A stretch of 64,000 nt of DNA from Caulobacteraceae bacterium (GCA_003164925.1 PLRV01000010.1:116332-180331); one strand, 5' to 3'. Counted from the first letter of the stretch, positions 49,472 through 57,695 are shown. A program made the numbers and translations. Notes: a model not told the origin generated them from the letters alone.

Positions 49472-51667
49472 TCAGAAGAAGGCGTGGGTGAGGCCGATGG
49501 AGAAGTTGCGGGTCTCGCCGGGCGAGAACACCGCGCTGGCGGCTGTGCCCAAGGCGGTGGTCGAGGTGGCCGCCACATAGTGGGCGTCGCCCAAGTTGTC
49601 GCCCTGAGCGAACACTTCCCACTTCTTGTCCGGGGAGCGATATCCGATCCGGGCGCCGTAGATGAGGTAGGATGGGACGTAGAGCTGATTGTAGAAGTCG
49701 ACCGGGTAGTGAACGAAGACTGATTCAGTCGTCAGGCTGGCGTAAAATCCAGAGCGGTCCACATAGTTCAACTCGCCCTGATACACATCCTCCGGCACGG
49801 CCGGGATTTCGTTGTTGTGGTACACTGGGTCGTTGACGAACTGGAAGTGGTCCACCGTCAGGGCCGAGCGCCACACCAACGAGCTGCCGTCCGAACGCCA
49901 CAGGGTGACGTCCAGCGTTCCTTCCAGCCCCTCGTGGGTCGTGGGACTCGCCGAGTTGCTGGTGATGGTCACGGGGTTGGAAACGTTGGGATTGCCGACG
50001 ACCTGCGTCAGAATTTCGTGCTGCACATAGGTGTGGAAGACGGCCGCATCCCATTTGAAGATGCCGACTTCGCCGCGAACGCCCGCCTCCAAATTCTGCT
50101 GAGTCTGATTGCGGATGTAGTTGTTGCTGCTGTCGACACTCTCCTTGAGGCCGCCGGAGCCTGGGATCGACAGGCTGGCGGTGACGGGCAACTGGTGCGC
50201 GATCGGCGCTTCGTCCGAACCGCTGTAGTTGCCGTAGATCTGCAGATGCGGGGTGAAGTCGTAGCGTAGGCCGACGCGGGGCGTGACCGTGTTGAAGTTC
50301 TCGGTCTCGTCCGCCGTGGTTCTCAAGACGAAGTTCTGGATATTGCTGACCCGCTGCTGCCAGATCGAGGCTAGGCCGGTGGTCAGCCAGAAGCCGTGGG
50401 CGATCTCAAGGTCATCCTTGAGCAGGAGCGTGCTGTCGTAACCGCCGAAGGTGGCCTTGTACAAGGTGGTCGGCGTGGCGGCCGTGTGCGGGCCGATGTA
50501 CAGGCCGCGGTTGGTGGAGTCCGGAAGAATGCCGGCATAGACCCAGGCCGCCTCGCTGTTGCTCTGCAGGCCGCCGAGCACCTGATCGCTGCGCTTGTAG
50601 CGTGCGGTGATCGCCAGGTCCTTGACGTCCCAGTCGCCGGGGGTGAAGCCGCCGCCCTCGTTGCGTAGCGGGAAGTTCTTGTACAGGAACCCGCCTTCGA
50701 TATCGGAATTGGGGGTGACGTTGTAGGTCGAATAGTCGCCCAGGATGGTCGAGCCCTTTTCCCGGCGCATGGATTGCTCGGTCTGGCCCGTGGCGCCGGT
50801 GAAGGTCTGCGGCGTTTTGGTGTAGGTGCTCTGGTTCGGGTCCTGCTCGACTTGGGACAGAGTCAGGCTGGTGGCGCTGCGGGTGTTCTGCTGGGCGTAT
50901 TCGAAGAGTGCGCGCGTCTTGAAATCGGTCGTGGGCTGATAGCCGACGTCGCCGACCAGCCGCTGGCTGTAGGAGCCGTTGCCGTCGCGGAAGCCGTCGG
51001 ACCCGAAGTGGGTGGCGGAGACGTAGTAGTCCAGCGGGCCTGACACCCCGCCGGAGCTGACCTGTTCGCGATTGTAGCCGTAGCTGCCCGCTTCCACCCG
51101 CGCGAGCAGCGGCGTGGAATCGTAGCCGGTGTGCGCCACGAAGTTGATCGCGCCGCCCTGGGTGCTGGGCGAAAATTCGAAGGCGTTCGCGCCGGGATAG
51201 ACCTCGGTATAGTTGTTGCTCAGGGATTCATAATATTCGAACGGGCTGCCTTCCGGCGTGGTCAGGGTCAGGCCGTTGAACAGGAACTGGATGCCCGTGC
51301 CCCACGATCCCGCGGCGCGGATGATGCCCGACCCGCGCATGGAGAAGCGCGTGGCCTCTTCACCCGTAGCCGACTGAGCCAGCAGGCCAGGCTGGAAGCG
51401 CAGCACGTCGGCGATGGTCGCCGCGCGCCCCAACTCCACCCGGTCGGCGCTGATCACGGCGGTGTTGCCGGCGACATCGGTCAGGGTGGGGATGTGGTTG
51501 CGCTGAACGGTGACGACGACTTCGCTGGAGGCCGCGTCCGTAGCAGCGGCTGTGCTGGTCGTGGCGGCCGTGGCGTCGGCCGTGGCGTCCGCCGCGTGCG
51601 CGGCGACGCCCACGCCCAGAGCCGAGATCATGGCTGCCGAAAACACGGTATTTTTCCAGATATTCAT
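49472..51667 (-). CDS. TonB-dependent outer-membrane receptor heading the organosulfur operon
   Basis: 731 residues. The signal peptide is NTVFSAAMISALGVGVAAHA; an Ala/Thr-rich linker and TonB-box-like SEVVVTVQRN follow. The plug has IADVLRFQPGLLAQSATGEE and RFSMRGSGI, and the barrel ends RNFSIGLTHAFF. Its plug (GLLAQSATGEEATR...RGSG, EYYESLSNN, FEFSPSTQGGAINFVAHTGY) is shared with the receptors at 54638 and 57696 but not with those at 6636 and 32607, so two receptor subfamilies are present. It is the first gene of an apparent 12-gene operon ending at ssuB, so it probably imports an organosulfur compound. Operator site 3 lies upstream. Confidence 0.92.
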   Translation of the reverse strand: MNIWKNTVFSAAMISALGVGVAAHAADATADATAATTSTAAATDAASSEVVVTVQRNHIPTLTDVAGNTAVISADRVELGRAATIADVLRFQPGLLAQSATGEEATRFSMRGSGIIRAAGSWGTGIQFLFNGLTLTTPEGSPFEYYESLSNNYTEVYPGANAFEFSPSTQGGAINFVAHTGYDSTPLLARVEAGSYGYNREQVSSGGVSGPLDYYVSATHFGSDGFRDGNGSYSQRLVGDVGYQPTTDFKTRALFEYAQQNTRSATSLTLSQVEQDPNQSTYTKTPQTFTGATGQTEQSMRREKGSTILGDYSTYNVTPNSDIEGGFLYKNFPLRNEGGGFTPGDWDVKDLAITARYKRSDQVLGGLQSNSEAAWVYAGILPDSTNRGLYIGPHTAATPTTLYKATFGGYDSTLLLKDDLEIAHGFWLTTGLASIWQQRVSNIQNFVLRTTADETENFNTVTPRVGLRYDFTPHLQIYGNYSGSDEAPIAHQLPVTASLSIPGSGGLKESVDSSNNYIRNQTQQNLEAGVRGEVGIFKWDAAVFHTYVQHEILTQVVGNPNVSNPVTITSNSASPTTHEGLEGTLDVTLWRSDGSSLVWRSALTVDHFQFVNDPVYHNNEIPAVPEDVYQGELNYVDRSGFYASLTTESVFVHYPVDFYNQLYVPSYLIYGARIGYRSPDKKWEVFAQGDNLGDAHYVAATSTTALGTAASAVFSPGETRNFSIGLTHAFF

Positions 51668-51984
51668 AAGGCTGAGCCCCTCTTAGGTTCGATCGGCGTG
51701 GGCGCTCTTGAATGGCCCTTGCGCGCAAAAATGGTCGTTCGCCGGGAGCCTCTGCCCCGGCGCTGATGTTGGGATGGGTCTGAGTTGGCCGCGCGCGGCG
51801 CGGACGGCGGCTAGAGCGTCAACAGCTCTTGAGCCAAGTCCTGGTGATGAAACGCATGATAGACTTTCCTTGCTGGACGGCCGAGCGGCGGGCCTCGGGG
51901 AGGAAGGCGCCGCCGCTGACTCGACGGCCACTGCCAATAAGCCGTCCGAGCGCCGATCCGACGGCCCATGCCGCCAGACAAACT

Positions 51985-52007
51985 AATCCTATCGAATTAA
52001 TAGGAAT
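51985..52007. promoter_or_regulatory. palindromic operator (site 3) between TonB receptor and msrC
   Basis: AATCCTA-TCGAATTAA-TAGGAAT with the exact 9-base spacer. It is 91 bases before the msrC ATG and 318 bases before the receptor start, so it may serve one or both divergent units. A second short inverted repeat TATCGC/GCGATA follows at 52020-52039. The rest of 51668-52097 shows no gene. Confidence 0.65.
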
Positions 52008-52097
52008 AAGACATACGATTATCGCTAAAGGTCGCGATAGAAAATCAGGAAGGGTGAACGGGGCGCCAGCTCCCATCCTCCGCTGGCCGTTCACGTC

Positions 52098-52607
52098 ATG
52101 GAGCCTTCGATGTCTGCATCACGCCTGTCACCCATGCCCATCCAAGACAAGCGCGTCCGTTACGTGGAGGTCGCAGGCGAGATCGCCGCGGTGCTCGAAG
52201 GCGAGCGGGATAGGACCGCGCGGATGGCCACGGTGGCCGCCCTGCTGCGCGAGGCTTTCGAGCACTTTTTCTGGGTCGGCTTTTACGTGGTGGACCGGGC
52301 CAACCCGCATGAGTTGGTGGTTGGTCCCTACCAAGGCACGCTGGGCTGTTTGCGCATCGCCTTCGGACGTGGGGTTTGCGGCGCCGCGGCCTTGACCGGT
52401 CAGATTCAGATCGTGCCCGATGTCCACGCTTTCGAAGGCCATATCGCCTGCGACAGCCGCTCGCAAAGCGAGATTGTGGTCCCCGTGTTCGACGCTTCCG
52501 GCGCCTTGATCGCCGTGCTGGACGTGGACGCGGTGCATAAGGCGGCTTTTGACGCGGTGGATGGCGAAGGCCTGGACGCCATCCTCAAGGCGACCTTTTC
52601 CATCTGA
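52098..52607 (+). CDS. msrC: free methionine-(R)-sulfoxide reductase (GAF domain)
   Basis: 169 residues. A single GAF domain carries the three redox cysteines at positions 84, 94 and 118 (TLGCLRIAFGRGVCGAAA and HIACDSRSQSEIVVPVF), the same numbers as in E. coli fRMsr. VGPYQGTLGC and IVPDVHAFEGHIACDS are diagnostic. It reduces free Met-R-sulfoxide to methionine with thioredoxin. A start at ATG 52110 is also possible. Divergent from the receptor-led organosulfur operon and sharing operator site 3, it adds a sulfur-salvage or oxidative-repair step. Its 3' end is three bases from the convergent mini-TetR gene. Confidence 0.93.
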   Translation: MEPSMSASRLSPMPIQDKRVRYVEVAGEIAAVLEGERDRTARMATVAALLREAFEHFFWVGFYVVDRANPHELVVGPYQGTLGCLRIAFGRGVCGAAALTGQIQIVPDVHAFEGHIACDSRSQSEIVVPVFDASGALIAVLDVDAVHKAAFDAVDGEGLDAILKATFSI

Positions 52608-52610
52608 GCG

Positions 52611-52832
52611 TCAGTCGGTCCGCTGGCTGAGGCGGGCCTGCGCGGCCTTCAACAACGCCGCCCTGCTGCCGAACAGGTTGACGACGGTGCTGGGATGCAC
52701 GCCGACATTTACGGCCACCTGCCGTGCCGATACGTCGAAGAAGCCCTGCTCGGCGATCGCGCGCTCCGCCTCACGCAGAAGCAGCTCCCTTAGCGATGCG
52801 GCCGGGTCCTTGGCGGAACAGCACTGGCTCAT
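52611..52832 (-). CDS. TetR-type DNA-binding domain only (mini-regulator or truncated gene)
   Basis: 73 residues from an ATG overlapping the stop of the upstream secreted-protein gene (ATGA). The sequence is a plain TetR N-terminal domain: LLLREAERAIAEQGFFDVSA, RQVAVNVGVHPSTVVNLFGS and RAALLKAAQARL, the HTH plus helix 4. The ~120-residue ligand and dimerisation domain is missing, and the gene stops three bases before the msrC 3' end. It may be a real minimal regulator of this regulon or the stub of a gene truncated by deletion. It is the only DNA-binding protein within the region that carries the five palindromic operators. Confidence 0.65.
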   Translation of the reverse strand: MSQCCSAKDPAASLRELLLREAERAIAEQGFFDVSARQVAVNVGVHPSTVVNLFGSRAALLKAAQARLSQRTD

Positions 52833-53794
52833 GGCTGAGCGCCCTGGGGCGGATGGGCCTTGCCGGAGGTCTTTGCGTGCGCCGCTTGCTCGATCTCGGC
52901 CGAAAGCTCCTTGATGTTCCGCTCGTGCTCCCAGCACTCGTCCTCCCACTTTTCGTAGTCGGGTTCTTTCAGGTGGGTGCGGATGATCTTGGTGGAGACC
53001 GTCCAGGGGCGCGTATAGACGGTGGGGTCCTCCACCGTGGCCTGGTAGGTGAAGGCGTTGGGCCCGCTGAAGATATAGCGCTCGACGATGTGGACCTTGT
53101 CGCTGGCGAAGTTACCGGCGCGGTCCAGTCGCCCCTTGGAATTGCTGTTGGCGACGTCGACCACCAGGGTGTTGCCCTCCCAGTGGCCGCGCGAGTCCGA
53201 ATTCCACAACTTGATCGCCGAATCCGGGTGCGGGCGCCCGTCCAGCGGGATCAGGCGATAGCCCTCGTGCAGGATCAGGACATAGCCGGGATACTGCTCG
53301 ATCTTGAACTCATAGTGGAAGGTGTCGCGGATCGGACCGTCGAGGAAGCAGCGCTCCTGGGGATCCAGGTGCTCCTGTTTGGTGGCGTGATCGACATTGG
53401 CTTCGATGTATTTCTGCTTGGCCTGGGCCCAGGGCTGATAGGGGATCTGTCCGTCGGACGGATCGACCACCTTGCTGGGCCAGGACGGCAGGGGTTTGCC
53501 CTGCTGCGCAAGCTTGTAGTTGTCGATCACCTCCTGCTCGCCGCCGCCGCCCAGGGGGCCGCCGGTGATCGAATAGGTGCCGCCGCGCGTCTGCTCCTCC
53601 TCGCCGTTCACCTCGACCGTGCCGCCGGCCGTCCAGTATCCCTGAACGTCCGGCTGTCCGTCCGACAGTTTGGCCGGGACCCAGGGACCGGCGGCGGAAG
53701 GGGCCGGCTTGGCGGCGGTCTGGGCCAGAAGCGGCCCGGGGGAGAAGGCGGCGAAGGCCGCAACAAGCGCCGCGGCGCCGGTCATGCGAGTCAT
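52829..53794 (-). CDS. exported protein of the GHWEGDTLVV-motif family
   Basis: 321 residues. The signal peptide is GAAALVAAFAAFSPGPLLAQ. The mature protein has LSDGQPDVQGYWTAGGTVEV, SITGGPLGGGGEQEVIDNYK, PYQPWAQAKQKYIEANVDHA, TKQEHLDPQERCFLDGPIRD and the signature SDSRGHWEGNTLVVDVANSN. Then come DKVHIVERYIFSGPNAFTYQ, DPTVYTRPWTVSTKIIRTHL and a Glu/His-rich C-terminal helix. It is a close paralogue of 47276-48253. Its stop overlaps the mini-TetR start. Role unknown; it is probably periplasmic and acts with the receptor two genes upstream. Confidence 0.78.
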   Translation of the reverse strand: MTRMTGAAALVAAFAAFSPGPLLAQTAAKPAPSAAGPWVPAKLSDGQPDVQGYWTAGGTVEVNGEEEQTRGGTYSITGGPLGGGGEQEVIDNYKLAQQGKPLPSWPSKVVDPSDGQIPYQPWAQAKQKYIEANVDHATKQEHLDPQERCFLDGPIRDTFHYEFKIEQYPGYVLILHEGYRLIPLDGRPHPDSAIKLWNSDSRGHWEGNTLVVDVANSNSKGRLDRAGNFASDKVHIVERYIFSGPNAFTYQATVEDPTVYTRPWTVSTKIIRTHLKEPDYEKWEDECWEHERNIKELSAEIEQAAHAKTSGKAHPPQGAQP

Positions 53795-53818
53795 CCTAAG
53801 GGCTCCATTCCGCTGGGT

Positions 53819-54565
53819 TCAGGGATAAAACTTTTCATAATCAAAGGTGTAGCACTCGTTTTCGAGAAGCTGCACGCCCGGCTCTATCCGGCGGTAGAGC
53901 ACCACACTGACGGTCCATGGACGGGTGAAGACCTTGGGGTCCTCCACGGACGCATCATACTGGATGTGGTCCTTGTCGATCGGCTTGTAGCGTTCGACCA
54001 CATGCAGCTGATCGCTGTGGAAGTCGCCCGCGTGGTCCAGCCAGGTCTCGTCGTTGAAGTCCACGACGTCGACCACCAGGGTGTCGCCGTCCCAATGGCC
54101 GCGGCTGTCGCCTAAGAACCAGTCGATATGGCCGGGCGGATGGTCCGTGCCGTTGGTGTAGATGGTGCGCACCGAGTGGACGTACTCGTACAGCACCGTC
54201 AGCTGCTTATCCTTCTGCAGGATCTGGAAGGGCAGGGGGGTGTAGGTGATGCGCGGAACGCCGGCCATGAAGCACTTGTTCTGCGGATCTTGCGTCTCGC
54301 GATTTTTGAAATTCTCCGCCTTCTTGGCCAGGGCCCAGGGTTGGTAGGGGATATCGCCGCCCACCACGGCGCCGAGGTGAGCCGGTGAATCCTTGCGGGC
54401 CGCATGGGCCGAAAGGTCCTGGCCGGCGGGCGTGATGACTTGCCAGATGCCCGACAGGTCGGGATGGCCGTCCGGGGTGCGAGCCAGGTCCTGGGCGTGG
54501 GCGGCCGCTGTCAGGGCCGCCGAGGCGATGAGGCTCAGCCAGACGGTCGAGGCGAAACTGCGCAT
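53819..54565 (-). CDS. exported protein of the GHWEGDTLVV-motif family, short type
   Basis: 248 residues. The signal peptide ends TAAAHAQDLART; then come DGHPDLSGIWQVITPAGQDL, PYQPWALAKKAENFKNRETQ, KCFMAGVPRITYTPLPFQIL and GTDHPPGHIDWFLGDSRGHW. Further on are GDTLVVDVVDFNDETWLDHA, HVVERYKPIDKDHIQYDASV and the end ENECYTFDYEKFYP. It is a very close paralogue of 48273-49025, with the same neighbours (TonB receptor upstream, longer family member downstream), showing that a three-gene module was duplicated. AAAGGAG lies before the ATG, just after a strong hairpin. Confidence 0.78.
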   Translation of the reverse strand: MRSFASTVWLSLIASAALTAAAHAQDLARTPDGHPDLSGIWQVITPAGQDLSAHAARKDSPAHLGAVVGGDIPYQPWALAKKAENFKNRETQDPQNKCFMAGVPRITYTPLPFQILQKDKQLTVLYEYVHSVRTIYTNGTDHPPGHIDWFLGDSRGHWDGDTLVVDVVDFNDETWLDHAGDFHSDQLHVVERYKPIDKDHIQYDASVEDPKVFTRPWTVSVVLYRRIEPGVQLLENECYTFDYEKFYP

Positions 54566-54588
54566 GGAACGGCGCTCCTTTCTTGTTT

Positions 54589-54613
54589 CGGCGGGCGGCG
54601 TGGCCGCCCGCCG
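54589..54613 (-). terminator. GC hairpin between receptor and secreted-protein genes
   Basis: A perfect 11-bp stem CGGCGGGCGGC with its complement around a GTG loop. It sits between the receptor stop (54638) and the ribosome site of the next gene. With no T tract it is more likely an attenuator or mRNA-stability hairpin that lowers expression of the downstream genes than a full terminator. Confidence 0.45.
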
Positions 54614-54637
54614 GTGGATTGGACAATGTGCGATGGC

Positions 54638-56764
54638 TCAGAAGGCGTAGCTCGCCCCCGCCGTGATGGTGCGCCCCTCGCCCGGCGTGTAGACAGCCGC
54701 GCTGGGGGTCCACAGGCCGGTGGTGGAGGTGAAGGAGACGTAGTTCACGCCGCCGAGGTTTTGGCCCTCGACGAACACGCGCCATTTCTTGTGAGGCTCG
54801 ACATAGCCGATGGAGGCGCCGGCCAGGGCGTAGGCCGGAGCCGTGCCGGCGTTGGCGAAGTCGACCGGGTAGGAATCCACGGCCTGCACATTGGCGCTGA
54901 CGTAGAGGCCGGAGGCGTGGTTGAAGGTCAACTCGGCCTGGTAGGTCTGCTTGGGAAGACCGGGCAGGACCTTCTGTTCGGGCCCCTGTTGGGCGAAATA
55001 GAAATGACCCCAGGCGTAGGACTGACGCAGGGTCAGCTCGCTTCCCTGATCCTTCCACAGCGTGGCGTCCAGCGAAGCTTCCACGCCCTCATGCACCGTC
55101 GGCCGCGCATTCTCGGTGTAGGAGATCCCGTTGGGGTTCTTGGGGTCGACCCCCGGCAGCACGGCGTAGGTGGTCAGCAGCTCGTCGCGGACCTGCTCGT
55201 TGTAATAGTCCACATCCCATTTGAACCGGTCGGTCTGACCCTTCACGCCAATCTCCGACGAAATGCCGGACTGCACCTTCAGATTTCGGGTGTTCAAGAC
55301 GTAGGAGACGCCGTTGGAGACGGTGGGGGTGGTGACGTAGCCGGTGTAGGCGCTGTTGAGCGACTGGGCGAAACTGCCGATCTGCGGCGCCTCGACCAGG
55401 CGACTGACGTTGGCGTAGGCCTGGATCCGCGGCGTGACGGCGTAGCGCAGGCCCACGCGCGGCGTGAAGGTTTGATAGGTCTTGTTCAAATCGGGATTTA
55501 CCCCGGCGGGCAGGGGATTGGTGATCTGGTTCTGGCGATTGAGCCAAAGGCCAGCGATCCCGGTCGTCAGCCAAAGCTTGGAGGTCACGGCGAAGTCGTT
55601 GCTTGCCAGCAGCGTATTGTTCGAGCCGCCGTATTTGATCGATCCCAGGTAGGTGCTCGGGGTCGTCAGGGTGTTGTAAGTCGACAGCTGCGAGCCGGCC
55701 AGGACGTAGGAGGGCAGGAAGGCGACGGTGGTGTCGCTCTCGTGGCCCCCGAACAGCACGTCCTGGCGCTTGTACTTGACCAGGCCCGACACATCGCTGG
55801 TGTCCCAGAACGAGCGTGCGCTGGGCGCGCTGTCGTGGATCGGCGGCTTTTGATATTCGATGCCGACTTCCAGGGTCGATTTGCCGTCGATGACATAGAC
55901 GGTCTTGTCGGCGACGACGTATGTCCCGGGATTGATGCGGTCGCCGATGACCCCGATGTTGGCCCGCGCATTGGCTTCAAAATTGGCCAGGGTGACCGAG
56001 TTGATGTGCTGCTGGGTCTGGTCGGCGTATTCGAAATAGAATCGGGTGCTCAGATCGGGGGTAAACTTGTAGCCGAAGTTCGACACCAGCCGGTTGCTGA
56101 ACCCCGCCGAGTCCGACAGGTAGCCGGTCGAATTATAGTGGTTCAGGCTGATGTAGTAGTCGAACGGCCCGATCACCTGGCCTGAACTAACCTGCTCGCG
56201 CTGGTAGCCATAGCTTCCGCCCTCCGCGCGCACGAAGAGGGGGGAGGAGTCATATCCGGTGTGCTCAATGTAGTTGATCACGCCGCCCAAGGTGAAGGCG
56301 CCGTACTCAAAGCCGTTGTCGCCCTTGTAGACCTCGATGGCGTTGTAGGCGTTGGGTTCATAGGCTTCGTAGGGATTGCCGTAGGGCGTGCTGAGCGGCA
56401 GGCCGTCCAACAGGACCTGGATGCCGCTGCCCCAGGTGAAGCCGCCCTTGCCGGCGCCGGAGCCGCGTATCGACAGGCGCGTGCCTTCGCCTCCCTGCAC
56501 CGACTGGGCGAATAGCCCCGGAACGAAAGCCAGGGCGTCGGCGGTGTTGGCGATGCTCTGCGCTTGCAGATTGGCGGTGGAAATCACGGCCGTGCCGCCA
56601 GGGACGGCGTCAAGCGTGGGCGTGGTTTCTCGCTTGGCCGTTACGACGACGCTGTCAGACCCCCTCGCCGCATCCGCGTCCACCGTGTCGGCCCGGGCCA
56701 CCCCTGCGGCCATCGACAAGCCGATGAGCGCCGCTGACGCCGCCAGTCCGTATGTGCTGCTCAC
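54638..56764 (-). CDS. TonB-dependent outer-membrane receptor
   Basis: 708 residues from a GTG (VSSTYGLAASAALIGLSMAA) preceded by AGGAGGG; the ATG-less start agrees with the related receptor at 57696. TonB-box-like DSVVVTAKRE, plug with VISTANLQAQSIANTADALA, FVPGLFAQSVQGGEGTRLSI, GSGIQVLLDGLPLSTPYGNP and IEVYKGDNGFEYGAFTLGGV. The barrel ends RTITAGASYAF. Same subfamily as the receptors at 49472 and 57696. Operator site 4, the most perfect palindrome, lies about 100 bases upstream. Ligand unknown, probably an organosulfur compound from context. Confidence 0.92.
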   Translation of the reverse strand: MSSTYGLAASAALIGLSMAAGVARADTVDADAARGSDSVVVTAKRETTPTLDAVPGGTAVISTANLQAQSIANTADALAFVPGLFAQSVQGGEGTRLSIRGSGAGKGGFTWGSGIQVLLDGLPLSTPYGNPYEAYEPNAYNAIEVYKGDNGFEYGAFTLGGVINYIEHTGYDSSPLFVRAEGGSYGYQREQVSSGQVIGPFDYYISLNHYNSTGYLSDSAGFSNRLVSNFGYKFTPDLSTRFYFEYADQTQQHINSVTLANFEANARANIGVIGDRINPGTYVVADKTVYVIDGKSTLEVGIEYQKPPIHDSAPSARSFWDTSDVSGLVKYKRQDVLFGGHESDTTVAFLPSYVLAGSQLSTYNTLTTPSTYLGSIKYGGSNNTLLASNDFAVTSKLWLTTGIAGLWLNRQNQITNPLPAGVNPDLNKTYQTFTPRVGLRYAVTPRIQAYANVSRLVEAPQIGSFAQSLNSAYTGYVTTPTVSNGVSYVLNTRNLKVQSGISSEIGVKGQTDRFKWDVDYYNEQVRDELLTTYAVLPGVDPKNPNGISYTENARPTVHEGVEASLDATLWKDQGSELTLRQSYAWGHFYFAQQGPEQKVLPGLPKQTYQAELTFNHASGLYVSANVQAVDSYPVDFANAGTAPAYALAGASIGYVEPHKKWRVFVEGQNLGGVNYVSFTSTTGLWTPSAAVYTPGEGRTITAGASYAF

Positions 56765-56850
56765 TCAATTGCCCTCCTGCTTGCCCGCGGCATTGGTCGG
56801 CCGGGTCGGCCGCACTCGCCGCGGGGGCTGCTCATTCGCGGCCCAGCGCC

Positions 56851-56891
56851 ACGCACCTAATTCCTATCAAAATAGTAGGAATTAGGTGCGT
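56851..56891. promoter_or_regulatory. palindromic operator (site 4), extended 16-bp perfect arms
   Basis: The arms ACGCACCTAATTCCTA (56851-56866) and TAGGAATTAGGTGCGT (56876-56891) are exact complements around TCAAAATAG. The ATTCCTA-N9-TAGGAAT core equals the other sites. It lies 87 bases before the receptor GTG start. The rest of 56765-57095 carries an AT-rich stretch and the hairpin at 57027. Confidence 0.8.
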
Positions 56892-57026
56892 CAAAATCTC
56901 TACAAGTCGCCACAGATTATCTATCTAAATAGAGAGAGCCAAATAGTTGTTATTACTGGAAGAAAATGACGACACACGGTGCAGCTGATAAATAGGTTTT
57001 CTGATGATGATCGCGCCCAACTGCAA

Positions 57027-57060
57027 CCGCCGTGATCGGTCTGTTGACCCATCACGGCGG
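57027..57060 (-). terminator. hairpin downstream of the YHS gene
   Basis: A perfect 10-bp stem CCGCCGTGAT/ATCACGGCGG with a 14-base loop, 36 bases past the YHS gene stop. It is moderately placed as a terminator of the receptor-YHS operon; no long T run follows. Confidence 0.5.
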
Positions 57061-57095
57061 AGCATTTGGATTGAGATCGCGGGCCAGGATCGGTC

Positions 57096-57671
57096 CTAGC
57101 GGGCCGCGGCTGCCTCCGGCGTTGAAGTCTGGGCGGTCTGTTTCGGCTTCTTCAAATCCGGCCATTGGGCGCCGGCTTCCGCCAAGGGCTTCAGCTGCGC
57201 CCAGTAGCTTTCACCAACGGGAATGCGGCTGATGGGACCGCCCTCGGTTTCCAGCCAATGCTTGCGCCAGTAGTCGAAGTCGTCGGGCTTGCCTTCCGCG
57301 AACAGGTACAGCTTGCCGTCGTGGATATCGAAGGAGCCCTTGACCAGGTGCTTGCTGAGGTGGCCTTCAGACACGCCGACGGCGCAATATCCGCCCCATT
57401 GAGGCGCATATTTCTCCGGATCGGCCTTGAACAGGTCGCGGTCCTGCGCGCTGGCGAACAGCCAGCGGGCGCCCTTCCATTCATAGAAGATGGCCTCGTC
57501 GCCCTGCACCGGCTTGTGCTGGGTAAAGAAGGCGACGGTGTCCAGACCGCTGATGGCCACGTTGTGGTCAGACCCGTTGGTGTTGATGACCTCCTTGGCC
57601 AAAGCGGGGGACCCCGCTAGAGCCGCGAGGATCAGGGCCGCGGCGGCGAGCGCCGATCTCAAAAAGCGCAT
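57096..57671 (-). CDS. exported YHS-domain protein
   Basis: 191 residues. The signal peptide is SALAAAALILAALAGSPALA. A YHS-type domain follows: NVAISGLDTVAFFTQHKPVQ, YEWKGARWLFASAQDRDLFK and DPEKYAPQWGGYCAVGVSEG with the typical single Cys. Then come SFDIHDGKLYLFAEGKPDDF and a Trp-rich helix (YWRKHWLETEGG). The C-terminus is Ala/Thr/Lys-rich. YHS domains often bind metals or accompany copper proteins; in this exported form the role is unknown. It starts 24 bases after the TonB receptor stop and is cotranscribed with it. Confidence 0.82.
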   Translation of the reverse strand: MRFLRSALAAAALILAALAGSPALAKEVINTNGSDHNVAISGLDTVAFFTQHKPVQGDEAIFYEWKGARWLFASAQDRDLFKADPEKYAPQWGGYCAVGVSEGHLSKHLVKGSFDIHDGKLYLFAEGKPDDFDYWRKHWLETEGGPISRIPVGESYWAQLKPLAEAGAQWPDLKKPKQTAQTSTPEAAAAR

Positions 57672-57695
57672 GGGATGTTCCTCTGCTGCGATTGA

